Below, piece after piece: positions 1 to 8,215 of a stretch of DNA of 64,000 nucleotides. The notes beneath the pieces were generated by a model, which saw only the letters and a program-made list of their open reading frames with translations, searched no databases and was not told the origin of the DNA. The stretch is from Marinobacter pelagius (GTDB lineage Bacteria; Pseudomonadota; Gammaproteobacteria; Pseudomonadales; Oleiphilaceae). The stretch covers positions 62,001 to 126,000 of the forward strand of contig NZ_QNRO01000004.1 in assembly GCF_003315345.1 (NCBI RefSeq), given 5' to 3'. Positions within the stretch are counted from its first letter, which is position 1, and each line of letters opens with the position of its first letter. Made by a program: the position numbers and the translations under genes.

Positions 1-651
1 GAACAGGAATTCGTCACGGCCGGGCGCACCGTAGTCATGGCACATGAACAACCGGGTTTCCGGAGGCAACGACAGCACTTTCTGGATGGAGCGGTACAGC
101 GTGCGGGCATCGCCACCGGGGAAATCGCAACGGGCGGTGCCGAAATCCGGCATGAACAGGGTGTCCCCGACGAAGGCCGCATCACCGATCACGTAGGTCA
201 GGCAGGCCGGCGTGTGACCGGGAGTGTGCAGAACCCGGCCTTCCAGGTTGCCGATACGGAAAGTGTCGCCCTCACGGAAGAGTTGATCGAACTGGCTGCC
301 GTCACGGGCAAACTCGGTACCGGCGTTGAAGGCCTTGCCGAAGATCTCCTGGACATCGACGATCTTCTCACCGATACCGGTCTTGCCACCGAGTTTCTCG
401 TGCAGGTAGGGCGCCGCGGACAGGTGATCGGCGTGCACGTGGGTCTCGAGGATCCACTCCACCGTCAGGTCGTTGTCGCGGACATAGCGGATGATCTCGT
501 CCGCGGAACGGACGTCCGTGCGGCCGGCGGCGTAGTCCAGATCCAGGACCGAGTCCAGAATGGCACAGGCCCGGCTGTCCGGATCACGGACCACGTAGCT
601 GAAGGTATTGGTAGGTTCGTCGAAGAAATTCTGGACGACGGGATTGCTCAT
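1..651 (-). CDS. MBL-fold metallo-hydrolase, persulfide dioxygenase/ETHE1-like (3' end outside window)
   Basis: The reading frame runs off the left edge, so the C-terminus is missing. The visible 217 residues start at an ATG preceded by GAGGTGA. The metallo-beta-lactamase metal motif H71-x-H73-x-D75-H76 is clear, followed by further metal-ligand regions around HTPGHTPA and the later MCHDYG. The early SYVVRDPDSRACAILDSV and LDLDYAAGRTD stretches are typical of the ETHE1/Blh-type sulfur dioxygenase branch, which oxidises glutathione persulfide in the cytoplasm. The substrate is inferred from the family. The upstream AT-rich stretch (about 690-715) probably holds its promoter. No sulfur gene is visible beside it. 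Confidence 0.8.
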   Translation of the reverse strand, partial: MSNPVVQNFFDEPTNTFSYVVRDPDSRACAILDSVLDLDYAAGRTDVRSADEIIRYVRDNDLTVEWILETHVHADHLSAAPYLHEKLGGKTGIGEKIVDVQEIFGKAFNAGTEFARDGSQFDQLFREGDTFRIGNLEGRVLHTPGHTPACLTYVIGDAAFVGDTLFMPDFGTARCDFPGGDARTLYRSIQKVLSLPPETRLFMCHDYGAPGRDEFLF

Positions 652-797
652 GACACTCACCTCGTACATCGATCCTTTTGGTTTTGATTCTAAGGATATA
701 CTAAAACGTAATATTGGGTGAAATGCCAATTTATTCTATGGGATTCTTCCCTGATAGCTTCCCGGAGAACATCTGCCCCCGGGATCTTCTCTGCCGT

Positions 798-1418
798 TCA
801 GAGCACCTCCAGCTTGCTCCGGATCTCCTTCCGGCGACCGGCATCCGCCAGCGGTCGATTCGGACGTTCGGGGGCATTAAGCGCCTTGTGGAGATATTCC
901 CGCGCCCGCTCGGGCTGATCCTGCTCGATCAGGAAATCACCATAGAAGTAGTTCGGGTCGATGCCATCGGGGTTCAACTCCAGGGCCTTGAGCAGGTATT
1001 TGCGGGCCTTGTCATCATCCCCGAAACCCAGAGGCCAGCCCGGCACCTTGTAGTAAAGACTTCCCAGGGAGGTATAGGCCGAACCCTCCAGCGCTGCCGG
1101 ATCAATGTCCAGCGCCTTTTCCAGAGATTTCCGGGCGTCCTTGACCAGACCCAGAGCGCCCAGGCCGCCCTTGGCACCAGCGTAGGTGCTCAGCACGATG
1201 CCTTGCCAGATCAGGGGTTCGGCACGGTCAGGATAGGCGTCAACGAGAGCCTGTGCCTGATTGGTCAGGTCCTCGAAGGCCTTTTCCTTTTTATCTTCTG
1301 GCAACTGGTACTGGATTTCCGCCCAGCGGGCCTGGATACCGGCCAGGTCGGAGTCGAGACCGCCCGCCCAGACCGGCGCGGCAATGATCGACGCCAGCAA
1401 AAGGATCATCCACTTCAT
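798..1418 (-). CDS. Exported tetratricopeptide-repeat protein, last gene of the hemolysin-family/ligase/HDO/SDR operon
   Basis: 206 residues. An N-terminal signal peptide (about 18 residues ending AAPVWAGG) predicts a periplasmic location. The rest is alpha-helical with TPR-like units, seen as repeated A..YL..AL.L.P patterns (for example LEKALDIDPAAL and LLKALELNPDG). It resembles TatT/T-component type TPR proteins, but no TRAP transporter is nearby. Its ATG overlaps the stop of the upstream dehydrogenase gene by 4 bases (ATGA), so the two are probably translationally coupled. A scaffold or chaperone for the operon's product or enzymes is one possibility, but the sequence does not show a function. 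Confidence 0.75.
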   Translation of the reverse strand: MKWMILLLASIIAAPVWAGGLDSDLAGIQARWAEIQYQLPEDKKEKAFEDLTNQAQALVDAYPDRAEPLIWQGIVLSTYAGAKGGLGALGLVKDARKSLEKALDIDPAALEGSAYTSLGSLYYKVPGWPLGFGDDDKARKYLLKALELNPDGIDPNYFYGDFLIEQDQPERAREYLHKALNAPERPNRPLADAGRRKEIRSKLEVL

Positions 1419-2197
1419 GACAGTACTCCCGAATTCAGAAAACGCCGGATCACCGGCAGCTGTTTCAACATGGCCTTGTCGACGATCCGCGGCAGGATAC
1501 CGTTGATCACCACAAAGAGTTTTTCCGGCCAGCCCAGGAACCGCCGGCGATCGTCGTTTTCCATCGCCTTGAGAATCTCGGCCGCGACTGCCTCGGGGGC
1601 ATCCATGGTGTTACCGAGCACCCGGTTCAGCTCGTTGACCTGTTCCGGGTTCATATCAGTTGCAGTGGCCCGGGGCGCGACATACAACACCTGCACCGGG
1701 GTATCCGCCAGCTCCCGGCGTAGCGCTTCGGTGAAGCCACGCAGCCCGAACTTGCTGGCGCAGTAGCCGGTATAGCCCGGGAAGCCGATGCTGCCGAAGG
1801 TGGAGCCGACAAACACCAGAGCCCCGTAGCCGTCCTTCTCGAACCTGGGCGCAAAATGCCGCGCCACCAGCATGGCCGAGCGCAGGTTCACGGTGAGCTG
1901 GGCATCCAGTTCACTGACGGCCATGGCTCCGAGAGCGGCAAAGCGGTTCTGACCGGCGCAGTGGATCACCCCATCGATATCCGGATAGGCCTCGCTCAGG
2001 CGTTCCAGCTGCTGATCCAGGTCCTGAGCGGCAAGATCCAGGTGCACTGCGGATACTCCCTCCCGGTGACCCAGCCTGTCTGGCTGTCGGGACGCGACAA
2101 TGACCCGGGCGCCAGCCCGGACCAGCGGGTCCACCAGCGCCTTGCCGATACCTCCGGTTCCACCCAGCAGGAGGAACACCCGATCATGCAGCCTCAT
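1415..2197 (-). CDS. Short-chain dehydrogenase/reductase (SDR)
   Basis: 260 residues from the ATG at 2197; an in-frame extension upstream to 2299 lies inside the preceding gene and was not used. The Rossmann nucleotide-binding motif GGTGGIGKA starts near residue 10, an NxxS segment (NLRSAM) follows, and the catalytic Tyr-Lys pair is in YTGYCASKFGLRGF with a Ser in FVGSTFGS upstream. This is a complete classical SDR. The gene starts 14 bases inside the ligase-HDO gene and overlaps the TPR gene by 4 bases. The context suggests it reduces or oxidises a keto/hydroxy group on the acyl-derived product of the operon. The C-terminal tail is hydrophobic and may touch the membrane. Confidence 0.85.
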   Translation of the reverse strand: MRLHDRVFLLLGGTGGIGKALVDPLVRAGARVIVASRQPDRLGHREGVSAVHLDLAAQDLDQQLERLSEAYPDIDGVIHCAGQNRFAALGAMAVSELDAQLTVNLRSAMLVARHFAPRFEKDGYGALVFVGSTFGSIGFPGYTGYCASKFGLRGFTEALRRELADTPVQVLYVAPRATATDMNPEQVNELNRVLGNTMDAPEAVAAEILKAMENDDRRRFLGWPEKLFVVINGILPRIVDKAMLKQLPVIRRFLNSGVLS

Positions 2198-4370
2198 GGC
2201 GCGACTCCTTGCGACCAGCCGGCAGCGGAATGCTGTGCAGCATGTCACCATAGAGCCGGTACACCATACGGGCGGCCTCGATGATGGCCTGCTGGTCATC
2301 CGGATCGGTGATCTCGTTCATCAGGCCGCGGAAGAACTCGAAGTGCTCCTGGTCCAGTGCACCGTGGGAATACAGGTAGCTGAACGCCGCATCGGGCAGA
2401 CCCAGCTGTTTCTGGATAGCTTCACCCAGCGGCGTAGCCAGTTCGATGGAGGTGCCTTCCAGTACCTGGACCATGCCGAAGAACGCCGCCGGGTTGCCGC
2501 GATGGATCCGGTCGTACAGGTACGCAACCATCAGTTCGATGGAGGTGTCTGGGGCGCCATAGCGAATGGCGTCCTTGTCCGCGCCACAGGCTTCGAGGTC
2601 ATTGAGGATCCACTCGTGGTGACCGTATTCCTCCTCGATGTATTCCACGAGGGCCTTGCGGACAAATTCCAGGCGCTCCGGCAGACGGCCGCCACAGGCC
2701 ATCATCAGCGGCACCGTATGCTTGACGTGATGATAGGCCTGGGTCAGGAACCAGGTGTAGCCGGTCAGATCGAAGCGGCCCGCACGGATGGCTTCAATAA
2801 CCGGTGCGCTCGTCACATGGGCCCGTGCTTCAGCGGTTTCGGATTGCAGACGATCGAAAAATGCCATGACAGTGTCTCCTGGCGTGTTTGATGAGGTTGA
2901 ACGGGTCGTAGAAAGGTTCATGAAAATGGGAAAGGCACCGGCCAGCAGCGCGGGCAGGTCCGACTGAATTTTCTGGCGCATGGGCCGACCGTTGGCAGTG
3001 ACGTGCCCCTCGGCATGGGTCAGGAACTGACGGCGGATGTATACCGCCGCCAGCCGGGCATAGTCGGGCAGACTGGCGTTGAGTCCGGCCAGTGCCGAAC
3101 GCAACTGCTCCGGCGAGCGGCCATCGCGGATCACGATCAGAGCGCTGGGATTGGGGTCCCCGTCACCAAACACCACCGCCTGCTGGGCGCCCAGGGCCTG
3201 GATCAGTTCACTCTCGAGCCACTCGGGGCTGATGTTGCGACCAAAGCTGGTGATGAGCAGATTCTTGGCGCGACCATTCACCGTGAGGAATCCCTCCGGG
3301 GTCAGGGCACCGAGGTCCCCGGTGTCGAGCCACTCGCCGCCCTCGGGCTCATCGCCGAGATACCCCAGGTGGGTATTGCCACGAACCAGGATGTGGCGGT
3401 CCGGATCCACCCGGACCTCGACGTGGGACAGCGGCTTTCCGACGGCACCTTCACATTCGTCGCCGGGAACATTCAGCGCAACCACGGAACTGCACTCCGA
3501 CAGCCCATAACCCTCATACAGAGGCAACCCGACAGCCCGGCCACGGGCCAGCAACTCCGGTGACACCCGCCCACCGCCCACCGCGAGGAACCGGAGAGAC
3601 CGGCTCTCGAGCTGCCCCTGTTCGGCGGCGGCCACCAGCGCCATGGCCAGTTCCGGCACCAGAATCAGTGACTGCGGTTCGCTTCGGTTGATGCCCGCCA
3701 CGAGGCGCTCCAGGTCCAGGCCACTGCTGCCGTTCATTCCCAGGGTCTGCAACGGTGCGACATTCACCGTGGCTCCCATCAGCAACGGCAGATAAACGCC
3801 GGCAATATTCTCGAGCAGAGTCGCCAGTGGCAGGATGCACAAATGCTGCTGCAACGGCACATCCGCCAGCCGTGCTTTCAACGCGAGGGTTGTCGCCGCC
3901 ATCTGCGCCTCGGACAGGCAGACACCCTTGGGTGTGCCGGTGCTGCCAGAGGTGAAAGTGATCTTGGCGGTTGCTTCCGGCATCCACGCCCCGGCGCCGG
4001 TTACCGGCAAATGCCGGAGCCAGACGCCATGGCCGATGTGTTCACCGAAAGCTTCCTGTTCGCCGGAGAGAAGGCAGTCCAGACCGGCCCGTTCGATCAG
4101 GTGCGCAGCCTGGGCTTTGGAGAAGAATACCGGCACCGGCACGCACACCACGTCTGCCAGCAGGCAGGCCAGGTCGGCCAGAATCCAGGCCGGGGAGTTG
4201 TCCCCACACAGGCCAACACGCTGCACGCCCAACCGGCGCAGCTGATCGGCCAGAGCCCCCGCCGCTTGCAGCATCTCGCTGTAGCTGAAGCCCGAGTCCG
4301 GGCCCTGGAGGGCGATACGGCCGGGGTGAAGCATCGCCTGCTGCTCGAGCAGGTCAGGCAAGACGGCCAT
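2184..4370 (-). CDS. Acyl-AMP ligase (ANL superfamily) fused in frame to a heme-oxygenase-like diiron oxidase (HDO) domain
   Basis: 728 residues. Residues 1 to about 475 form a complete adenylation enzyme: phosphate loop TSGSTGTPKG (140-149), YEGYGLSE (285-292), the LDTGDLG aspartate (near 349-352) and the C-terminal NGRPMRQK lysine (467). A low-complexity linker (484-501) leads to residues 502-728, a TenA/HDO-like helical domain. Numbered from Met502 as 1, the domain carries E80-x2-H83, E137 and H168-x3-D172-x2-H175, matching the metal-ligand spacing known for HDO enzymes such as UndA and SznF. Met502 (ATG at 2867) has a strong AGGAGA Shine-Dalgarno before it, so the HDO part may also be made as a separate 227-residue protein. 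The ligase would activate a carboxylic acid and the oxidase act on it or on a conjugate; the substrate is unknown. It overlaps both neighbours (17 and 14 bases). Confidence 0.85.
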   Translation of the reverse strand: MAVLPDLLEQQAMLHPGRIALQGPDSGFSYSEMLQAAGALADQLRRLGVQRVGLCGDNSPAWILADLACLLADVVCVPVPVFFSKAQAAHLIERAGLDCLLSGEQEAFGEHIGHGVWLRHLPVTGAGAWMPEATAKITFTSGSTGTPKGVCLSEAQMAATTLALKARLADVPLQQHLCILPLATLLENIAGVYLPLLMGATVNVAPLQTLGMNGSSGLDLERLVAGINRSEPQSLILVPELAMALVAAAEQGQLESRSLRFLAVGGGRVSPELLARGRAVGLPLYEGYGLSECSSVVALNVPGDECEGAVGKPLSHVEVRVDPDRHILVRGNTHLGYLGDEPEGGEWLDTGDLGALTPEGFLTVNGRAKNLLITSFGRNISPEWLESELIQALGAQQAVVFGDGDPNPSALIVIRDGRSPEQLRSALAGLNASLPDYARLAAVYIRRQFLTHAEGHVTANGRPMRQKIQSDLPALLAGAFPIFMNLSTTRSTSSNTPGDTVMAFFDRLQSETAEARAHVTSAPVIEAIRAGRFDLTGYTWFLTQAYHHVKHTVPLMMACGGRLPERLEFVRKALVEYIEEEYGHHEWILNDLEACGADKDAIRYGAPDTSIELMVAYLYDRIHRGNPAAFFGMVQVLEGTSIELATPLGEAIQKQLGLPDAAFSYLYSHGALDQEHFEFFRGLMNEITDPDDQQAIIEAARMVYRLYGDMLHSIPLPAGRKESRHEAA

Positions 4371-5064
4371 AGGCTCCTCCCGCTACGATGTTGGCATCAC
4401 CAGCACCCCCGGTTACCGGCTGAATCAGACGCATAAGGCCCGCCTGGCGCATGGCGGACATGCCCTCCGCAACGTTAACCGCCATTACCACCGGGTGGTG
4501 GTCGTAGTACCGGCCCCAACCGGCGCCGCTGTCGGGCAACCGGGCCGGATCGGCGTTGGCCAGCACCTGGGTGCCGATACCGAGCCGGTGAAAACTGTTG
4601 CGCAGCTGATCGGTGCCGGTGCACACCACCCACTCATAGCCCGCTGCGTTCAGCCAGACCGACAGGGACGCGAACAGGTACCGACTTACCCCCGCCTCAA
4701 CCCCGGCAAGGTGGGCAATTTCCGCAATCTCCTGGCGCTCGGTGCCTGGTAACGGCATCACCGCTTCCACCGGAACCGACAGGTAATCCTCCAGGAACAG
4801 GCGTTCCCGGCCGGCATTCCTCACACCCACTGCTGCCAGCAGCGAGCCCTGGGCCGTGGTCAGGGCCAGCAACTCCGGAATACGCAGGGCGGGATCAGCG
4901 CCATAGGCCTGCATGAACCGCCTGCGAATGAAGCCGGCCACCGTCTCCGCCATGGCTGTCTGAGGTGCAATCCGGCTTAACCATCGACCGGCACAACGGA
5001 TGACCGGAACCACCTCCCCGGAATCCGGGGGACAACAGGTGGACATCGTCAGCGGGTCTGTCAT
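4354..5064 (-). CDS. Thermostable hemolysin family protein (T_hemolysin), possible acyltransferase
   Basis: 236 residues from the ATG at 5064, which has GGAGA about 9 bases upstream; an ATG 12 codons earlier lacks a good site. The sequence fits the family named after the Vibrio thermostable delta-hemolysin. Family-like segments include MAETVAGFIRRRFMQAYGA near the N-terminus, LFLEDYLSVPVE, the HLAGVEAGVSRYLF block and YEWVVCTGTDQLRNSFHRLG. There is no signal peptide or membrane segment, which argues against a secreted toxin. The fold looks to me like the GNAT/autoinducer-synthase type, so an N-acyltransferase role beside an acyl-AMP ligase is plausible but unproven. It is first in its operon, directly downstream of three PmrA-box-like sites on the divergent promoter region. 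Confidence 0.75.
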   Translation of the reverse strand: MTDPLTMSTCCPPDSGEVVPVIRCAGRWLSRIAPQTAMAETVAGFIRRRFMQAYGADPALRIPELLALTTAQGSLLAAVGVRNAGRERLFLEDYLSVPVEAVMPLPGTERQEIAEIAHLAGVEAGVSRYLFASLSVWLNAAGYEWVVCTGTDQLRNSFHRLGIGTQVLANADPARLPDSGAGWGRYYDHHPVVMAVNVAEGMSAMRQAGLMRLIQPVTGGAGDANIVAGGAYGRLA

Positions 5065-5130
5065 AGGTGCTCTCCAGCAGAATTCGGGCGCAATGGCCAC
5101 TGAACATGACTGCCAGAGTAGAGAGCGAGG

Positions 5131-5147
5131 CTTAATTGAGCCTTAAG
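5131..5147. promoter_or_regulatory. PmrA-box-like site 1
   Basis: CTTAAT-N5-CTTAAG matches the YTTAAK-N5-YTTAAK box bound by PmrA/BasR. It is the copy nearest the hemolysin-family gene (start 5064), about 67 bases upstream of that ATG. Binding is inferred from the sequence and from the PmrA/QseB-type regulator encoded at 8216-8902. Confidence 0.65.
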
Positions 5148-5163
5148 CCAATATCGCAGAATT

Positions 5164-5180
5164 CTTAAGCCGACCTTAAG
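5164..5180. promoter_or_regulatory. PmrA-box-like site 2
   Basis: CTTAAG-N5-CTTAAG, a perfect double half-site, begins 33 bases after site 1 (about three helical turns). It lies centrally between the two divergent operons. Confidence 0.65.
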
Positions 5181-5197
5181 GTTTTACCGGTCCGCCG

Positions 5198-5214
5198 GTT
5201 AAGGCTCGCTTAAG
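5198..5214. promoter_or_regulatory. PmrA-box-like site 3
   Basis: GTTAAG-N5-CTTAAG, one mismatch from the box, begins 34 bases after site 2. A weak -10-like TAAAGT at 5225-5230 follows, so the last half-site would sit near the -35 position of a promoter for the gtrA operon (ATG at 5265), the usual geometry for PmrA activation. Confidence 0.6.
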
Positions 5215-5264
5215 AAAGCATGCGTAAAGTGCCGTGGCAATTGCCGGACAGGATCTAACGCACT

Positions 5265-5678
5265 ATGAAGCCAGCCAAACCGCAGACAGATCGATGGCAG
5301 AGGCCGCTCCGGTTTCTGGCCGGAGGCGGCTTCGCGACCTTGGTGCACTGGCTGACGATGTTGATGCTGATCCAGTCAGGTACCGACGCCCGGGTCGCCA
5401 CCGCGACCGGTGCCACGGCCGGACTGGTCATCAATTACCTGGCCCAGTACCACTACACCTTTCAGTCCCGGCTGCCTCACCGGAGGGCGTTTTCACGCTA
5501 TCTGGCCAGTGCCGGCCTGGGATGGAGCCTTAACCTGGCAGGTTTTTCGGCCATCTACGCCGTAACAGGCGCAGTCCTGGTTTCCCAGGCTATCGCCACA
5601 GCTACTGCGACCGCTGCCAATTACCTGCTTGCCGAGAAGTTTGTTTTCCAGGGGGAATCAACCGATGACATCCACTAA
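5265..5678 (+). CDS. GtrA family membrane protein (polyprenyl-phosphate-sugar translocation)
   Basis: 137 residues with four hydrophobic segments, the size and layout of GtrA. The motifs FLAGGGFATLVHW at the start, NYLAQYHYTF mid-protein and NYLLAEKFVF at the end are typical of the family. GtrA proteins are thought to flip undecaprenyl-phosphate-linked sugars across the inner membrane. It is the first gene of an operon downstream of three PmrA-box-like sites and overlaps the GT2 gene by 14 bases, the classic GtrA-GtrB pairing. Confidence 0.9.
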   Translation: MKPAKPQTDRWQRPLRFLAGGGFATLVHWLTMLMLIQSGTDARVATATGATAGLVINYLAQYHYTFQSRLPHRRAFSRYLASAGLGWSLNLAGFSAIYAVTGAVLVSQAIATATATAANYLLAEKFVFQGESTDDIH

Positions 5679-6657
5679 TCCGCAGCTCAGTGTTGTGGTG
5701 CCGGTTCACAACGAAGCCGATGTCATTCCGACGCTGCTGAACCGCCTCGTGCTGGTGTTCCGCAAGCTGGAAATGACCACGGAGTTGCTTTTCGTGGACG
5801 ATGGTAGCCGCGACAACTCAGTCGCACTGCTATTGCAGGCACGGCGACGGTACCCGGATATCAGGGTGCTTCAGCTTTCCCGCAATTTTGGCAAGGAGGC
5901 AGCGGTAACCGCCGGACTGACCCATGCGAAAGGCGACGCCGTGATTCTGATGGACGCCGACCTGCAGGACCCACCCGAGCTGATCCCGGACATGGTGGCG
6001 CAGTGGCGCAAAGGCACCGACGTTGTCCTGATGAAACGACGTTCCCGGGCCGGAGAGAGCTGGCTCAAGCGCGCGACCGCGTCCTTGTTCTACCGACTGA
6101 TCAATCGTATCAGTGACGCCCCCATTCCCGTGGACACCGGGGATTTCCGGCTGATGAGCCGGCGCACCGTGGACGCCTTGAACCAGCTGCCGGAGCGCAA
6201 TCGCTACCTCAAAGGCATGTTCGCTTGGGTTGGCATGCCCACCGTCACCCTGGAGTTCGACCGTGACCCGCGTCTGGCGGGTAAAACCAAATGGAATTAC
6301 CTGAAACTGGTGCACCTGGCGATGGAGGGTATCACCTCGTTTTCCACGCGCCCGCTGCGCATTGCACTGGTCCTGGGTCTGCTGGCTGCGGGCGCCGGCG
6401 GCCTGTTCGGCACCTGGGAGGTACTGAAAGCACTGGTGCTTGGCATCTCCACCCCTGGTTATGCCTCCATGATCGCCGTCGTCACCTTTCTATCCGGGGT
6501 GCAACTGCTGTGCGTCGGATTGCTTGGTGAATACGTGGGCCGCATCTACATGGAAACCAAGCAACGACCGGTCTTCATCCTCGCGGAGGACAGTGACGAC
6601 CGGATCCGGGATTATCAACCAACGCTGAGAGTGGCGGGGGAGAGCAACGGACAATGA
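5665..6657 (+). CDS. Family 2 glycosyltransferase, GtrB/ArnC/DPM1-like
   Basis: 330 residues from the ATG at 5665, which has GGGGGAA upstream; an in-frame start 12 codons earlier was rejected. It shows the GT2 signature LSVVVPVHNEAD, the FVDDGSRDNS loop and the MDADLQDPPE metal/sugar-nucleotide motif. Two C-terminal transmembrane segments (LVLGLLAAGAGGL and VVTFLSGVQLLCVGLLG) mark the polyprenyl-phosphate sugar transferase branch, which builds undecaprenyl-P-sugar on the cytoplasmic face. It overlaps gtrA and, by ATGA, the GT39 gene. The donated sugar cannot be read from the sequence. Confidence 0.9.
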   Translation: MTSTNPQLSVVVPVHNEADVIPTLLNRLVLVFRKLEMTTELLFVDDGSRDNSVALLLQARRRYPDIRVLQLSRNFGKEAAVTAGLTHAKGDAVILMDADLQDPPELIPDMVAQWRKGTDVVLMKRRSRAGESWLKRATASLFYRLINRISDAPIPVDTGDFRLMSRRTVDALNQLPERNRYLKGMFAWVGMPTVTLEFDRDPRLAGKTKWNYLKLVHLAMEGITSFSTRPLRIALVLGLLAAGAGGLFGTWEVLKALVLGISTPGYASMIAVVTFLSGVQLLCVGLLGEYVGRIYMETKQRPVFILAEDSDDRIRDYQPTLRVAGESNGQ

Positions 6658-8168
6658 CCAGAACCATCAACACCCTTCTGTGGCTGCTGATCACCGTGCT
6701 GGCCATCCGGCTGGGACTCACAGCCATACTGCCCTTTGCCGATACCACCGAACCACGGTACGCGGAAATCGCCCGGATCATGGCAGAGACCGGTGACTGG
6801 ATTACCCCCTGGTTCGATTATGGTGTGCCCTTCTGGGGCAAACCACCCCTGTCGTTCTGGACCCAGGCACTGTCCTTCCAGCTGTTCGGAGTCACTGAAT
6901 TTGCCGGCCGGCTGCCCTCCTGGCTCGCCAACGCCGGAGTCATCTACCTGGTATATGCCACGACCAGATCGCTGCACGCCGCATCCGTTACCGATGCGGC
7001 GCGGGTCAACGGCCTGTGGGCCGCTATCATCTATAGCACCACCGCACTCGGATTCCTCAGTGCCGGGACCGTAATGACCGATTCCTTCCTGGTACTGGCC
7101 ACCACCCTGGTGATTGCCAGCCTGATCATCCGGATACAGGGCGGCGGGGAACTCTGGGCTTGGGCCTTTTTTATCGGTCTGGCCCTGGGCCTGCTGGCAA
7201 AAGGCCCACTGACCCTGATACTGACCGGTGCTCCGGTATTCGTCTGGGTCGCTCTGACCCGCCAGTGGCAGGTCCTGTGGTCAAGCCTGCCCTGGGTTCG
7301 CGGGACCCTGCTCATGCTCCTGCTGGCCCTGCCCTGGTACATCCTGGCGGAGCTGAAAACACCCGGGTTCCTGGATTACTTCATCGTCGGGGAACACCTC
7401 AAGCGCTTTCTCGTCAGTGACTGGCAGGGCGACCTGTACGGCAACGCCCATGACTTTACTCGTGGCACTATCTGGCTCTACCTGATCCTTGCCAGCTTCC
7501 CCTGGGGCGTCATCGCGCTGGTCGGCTGGGGGCTCTCCCGCCGGCGCGGAGCCCGGCCAGACAATACATGGCAGCCGCAGCGTCGCGGTCTCAGCGGCCT
7601 GATCCTGGCAGCGGCCCTGACACCGGTGGTGTTTTTCACCTTTTCCGGCAACATCCTGTGGACCTATGTTCTGCCGGGCCTGCCATTCCTGGCCATCCTG
7701 ACATCCGCCCTTTTCAACGGTACAGGCAGGCAATCCGTGCAAAGATATGCCCTCGCGGCAGTACTGCTGGTACCCGTAGTAGGGACTGCAACCGGCAGCT
7801 GGTATGCCCTCAATCCGGACCAGCTTAAAACCGAGAGGGAGCTGATCGCACGGGTGGATGCCCTGCCCGGCGTTTCGCCCGATGATCTGTTTTACCTGGA
7901 CAAAGCGCCCTTTTCGGCCCGTTTCTACAGTCACGGCGAGATCCGGACCATGACTCGCGAGGCCCTCGAACGCCGGCTTTCTGAAGGCGCCGGAGTCAGG
8001 CCGGTTTTGCTCGCGGTGGACAACCGGAACAACCCCGTGATCAAGACCCTGGAGACAGAGGCGGAAGCCATTGACCACAGTAGCCGCTATACCGTGTTCC
8101 GTCTGGCGCCGGCTCCGTCCCGGACTGCGGACTCGGATTCCATCAGGAAAGAGCGGCAAAGCAGCTGA
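6654..8168 (+). CDS. ArnT/PMT-like family 39 glycosyltransferase (integral membrane)
   Basis: 504 residues with about ten to twelve hydrophobic segments and a soluble C-terminal part. The N-terminal loop holds the GT-C acidic motif D30-T-T-E33-P-R-Y and the YGVPFWGKPPLSFW segment typical of ArnT, which transfers 4-amino-arabinose from undecaprenyl phosphate to lipid A in the periplasm. The C-terminal region is shorter than in ArnT, and no arnBCAD genes are nearby. A different sugar, or glycosylation of another surface polymer, is therefore possible. It lies with gtrA and GT2 in one operon, 47 bases before the regulator gene. Confidence 0.85.
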   Translation: MTRTINTLLWLLITVLAIRLGLTAILPFADTTEPRYAEIARIMAETGDWITPWFDYGVPFWGKPPLSFWTQALSFQLFGVTEFAGRLPSWLANAGVIYLVYATTRSLHAASVTDAARVNGLWAAIIYSTTALGFLSAGTVMTDSFLVLATTLVIASLIIRIQGGGELWAWAFFIGLALGLLAKGPLTLILTGAPVFVWVALTRQWQVLWSSLPWVRGTLLMLLLALPWYILAELKTPGFLDYFIVGEHLKRFLVSDWQGDLYGNAHDFTRGTIWLYLILASFPWGVIALVGWGLSRRRGARPDNTWQPQRRGLSGLILAAALTPVVFFTFSGNILWTYVLPGLPFLAILTSALFNGTGRQSVQRYALAAVLLVPVVGTATGSWYALNPDQLKTERELIARVDALPGVSPDDLFYLDKAPFSARFYSHGEIRTMTREALERRLSEGAGVRPVLLAVDNRNNPVIKTLETEAEAIDHSSRYTVFRLAPAPSRTADSDSIRKERQSS

Positions 8169-8215
8169 GATCCTTTACACTCTTCTGAACCTTTTTTCGA
8201 AACGGATTCTGTTCG

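Noticed and set aside
4354..5064. A secreted pore-forming hemolysin, as the family name suggests
   Set aside because: There is no signal peptide, no amphipathic repeats and no export gene, and the neighbours are metabolic enzymes.
5065..5264. CTTAAG repeats as chance AT-rich sequence
   Set aside because: The exact N5 spacers, 33-34 base periodicity and a PmrA-type regulator gene in the same locus make chance unlikely.
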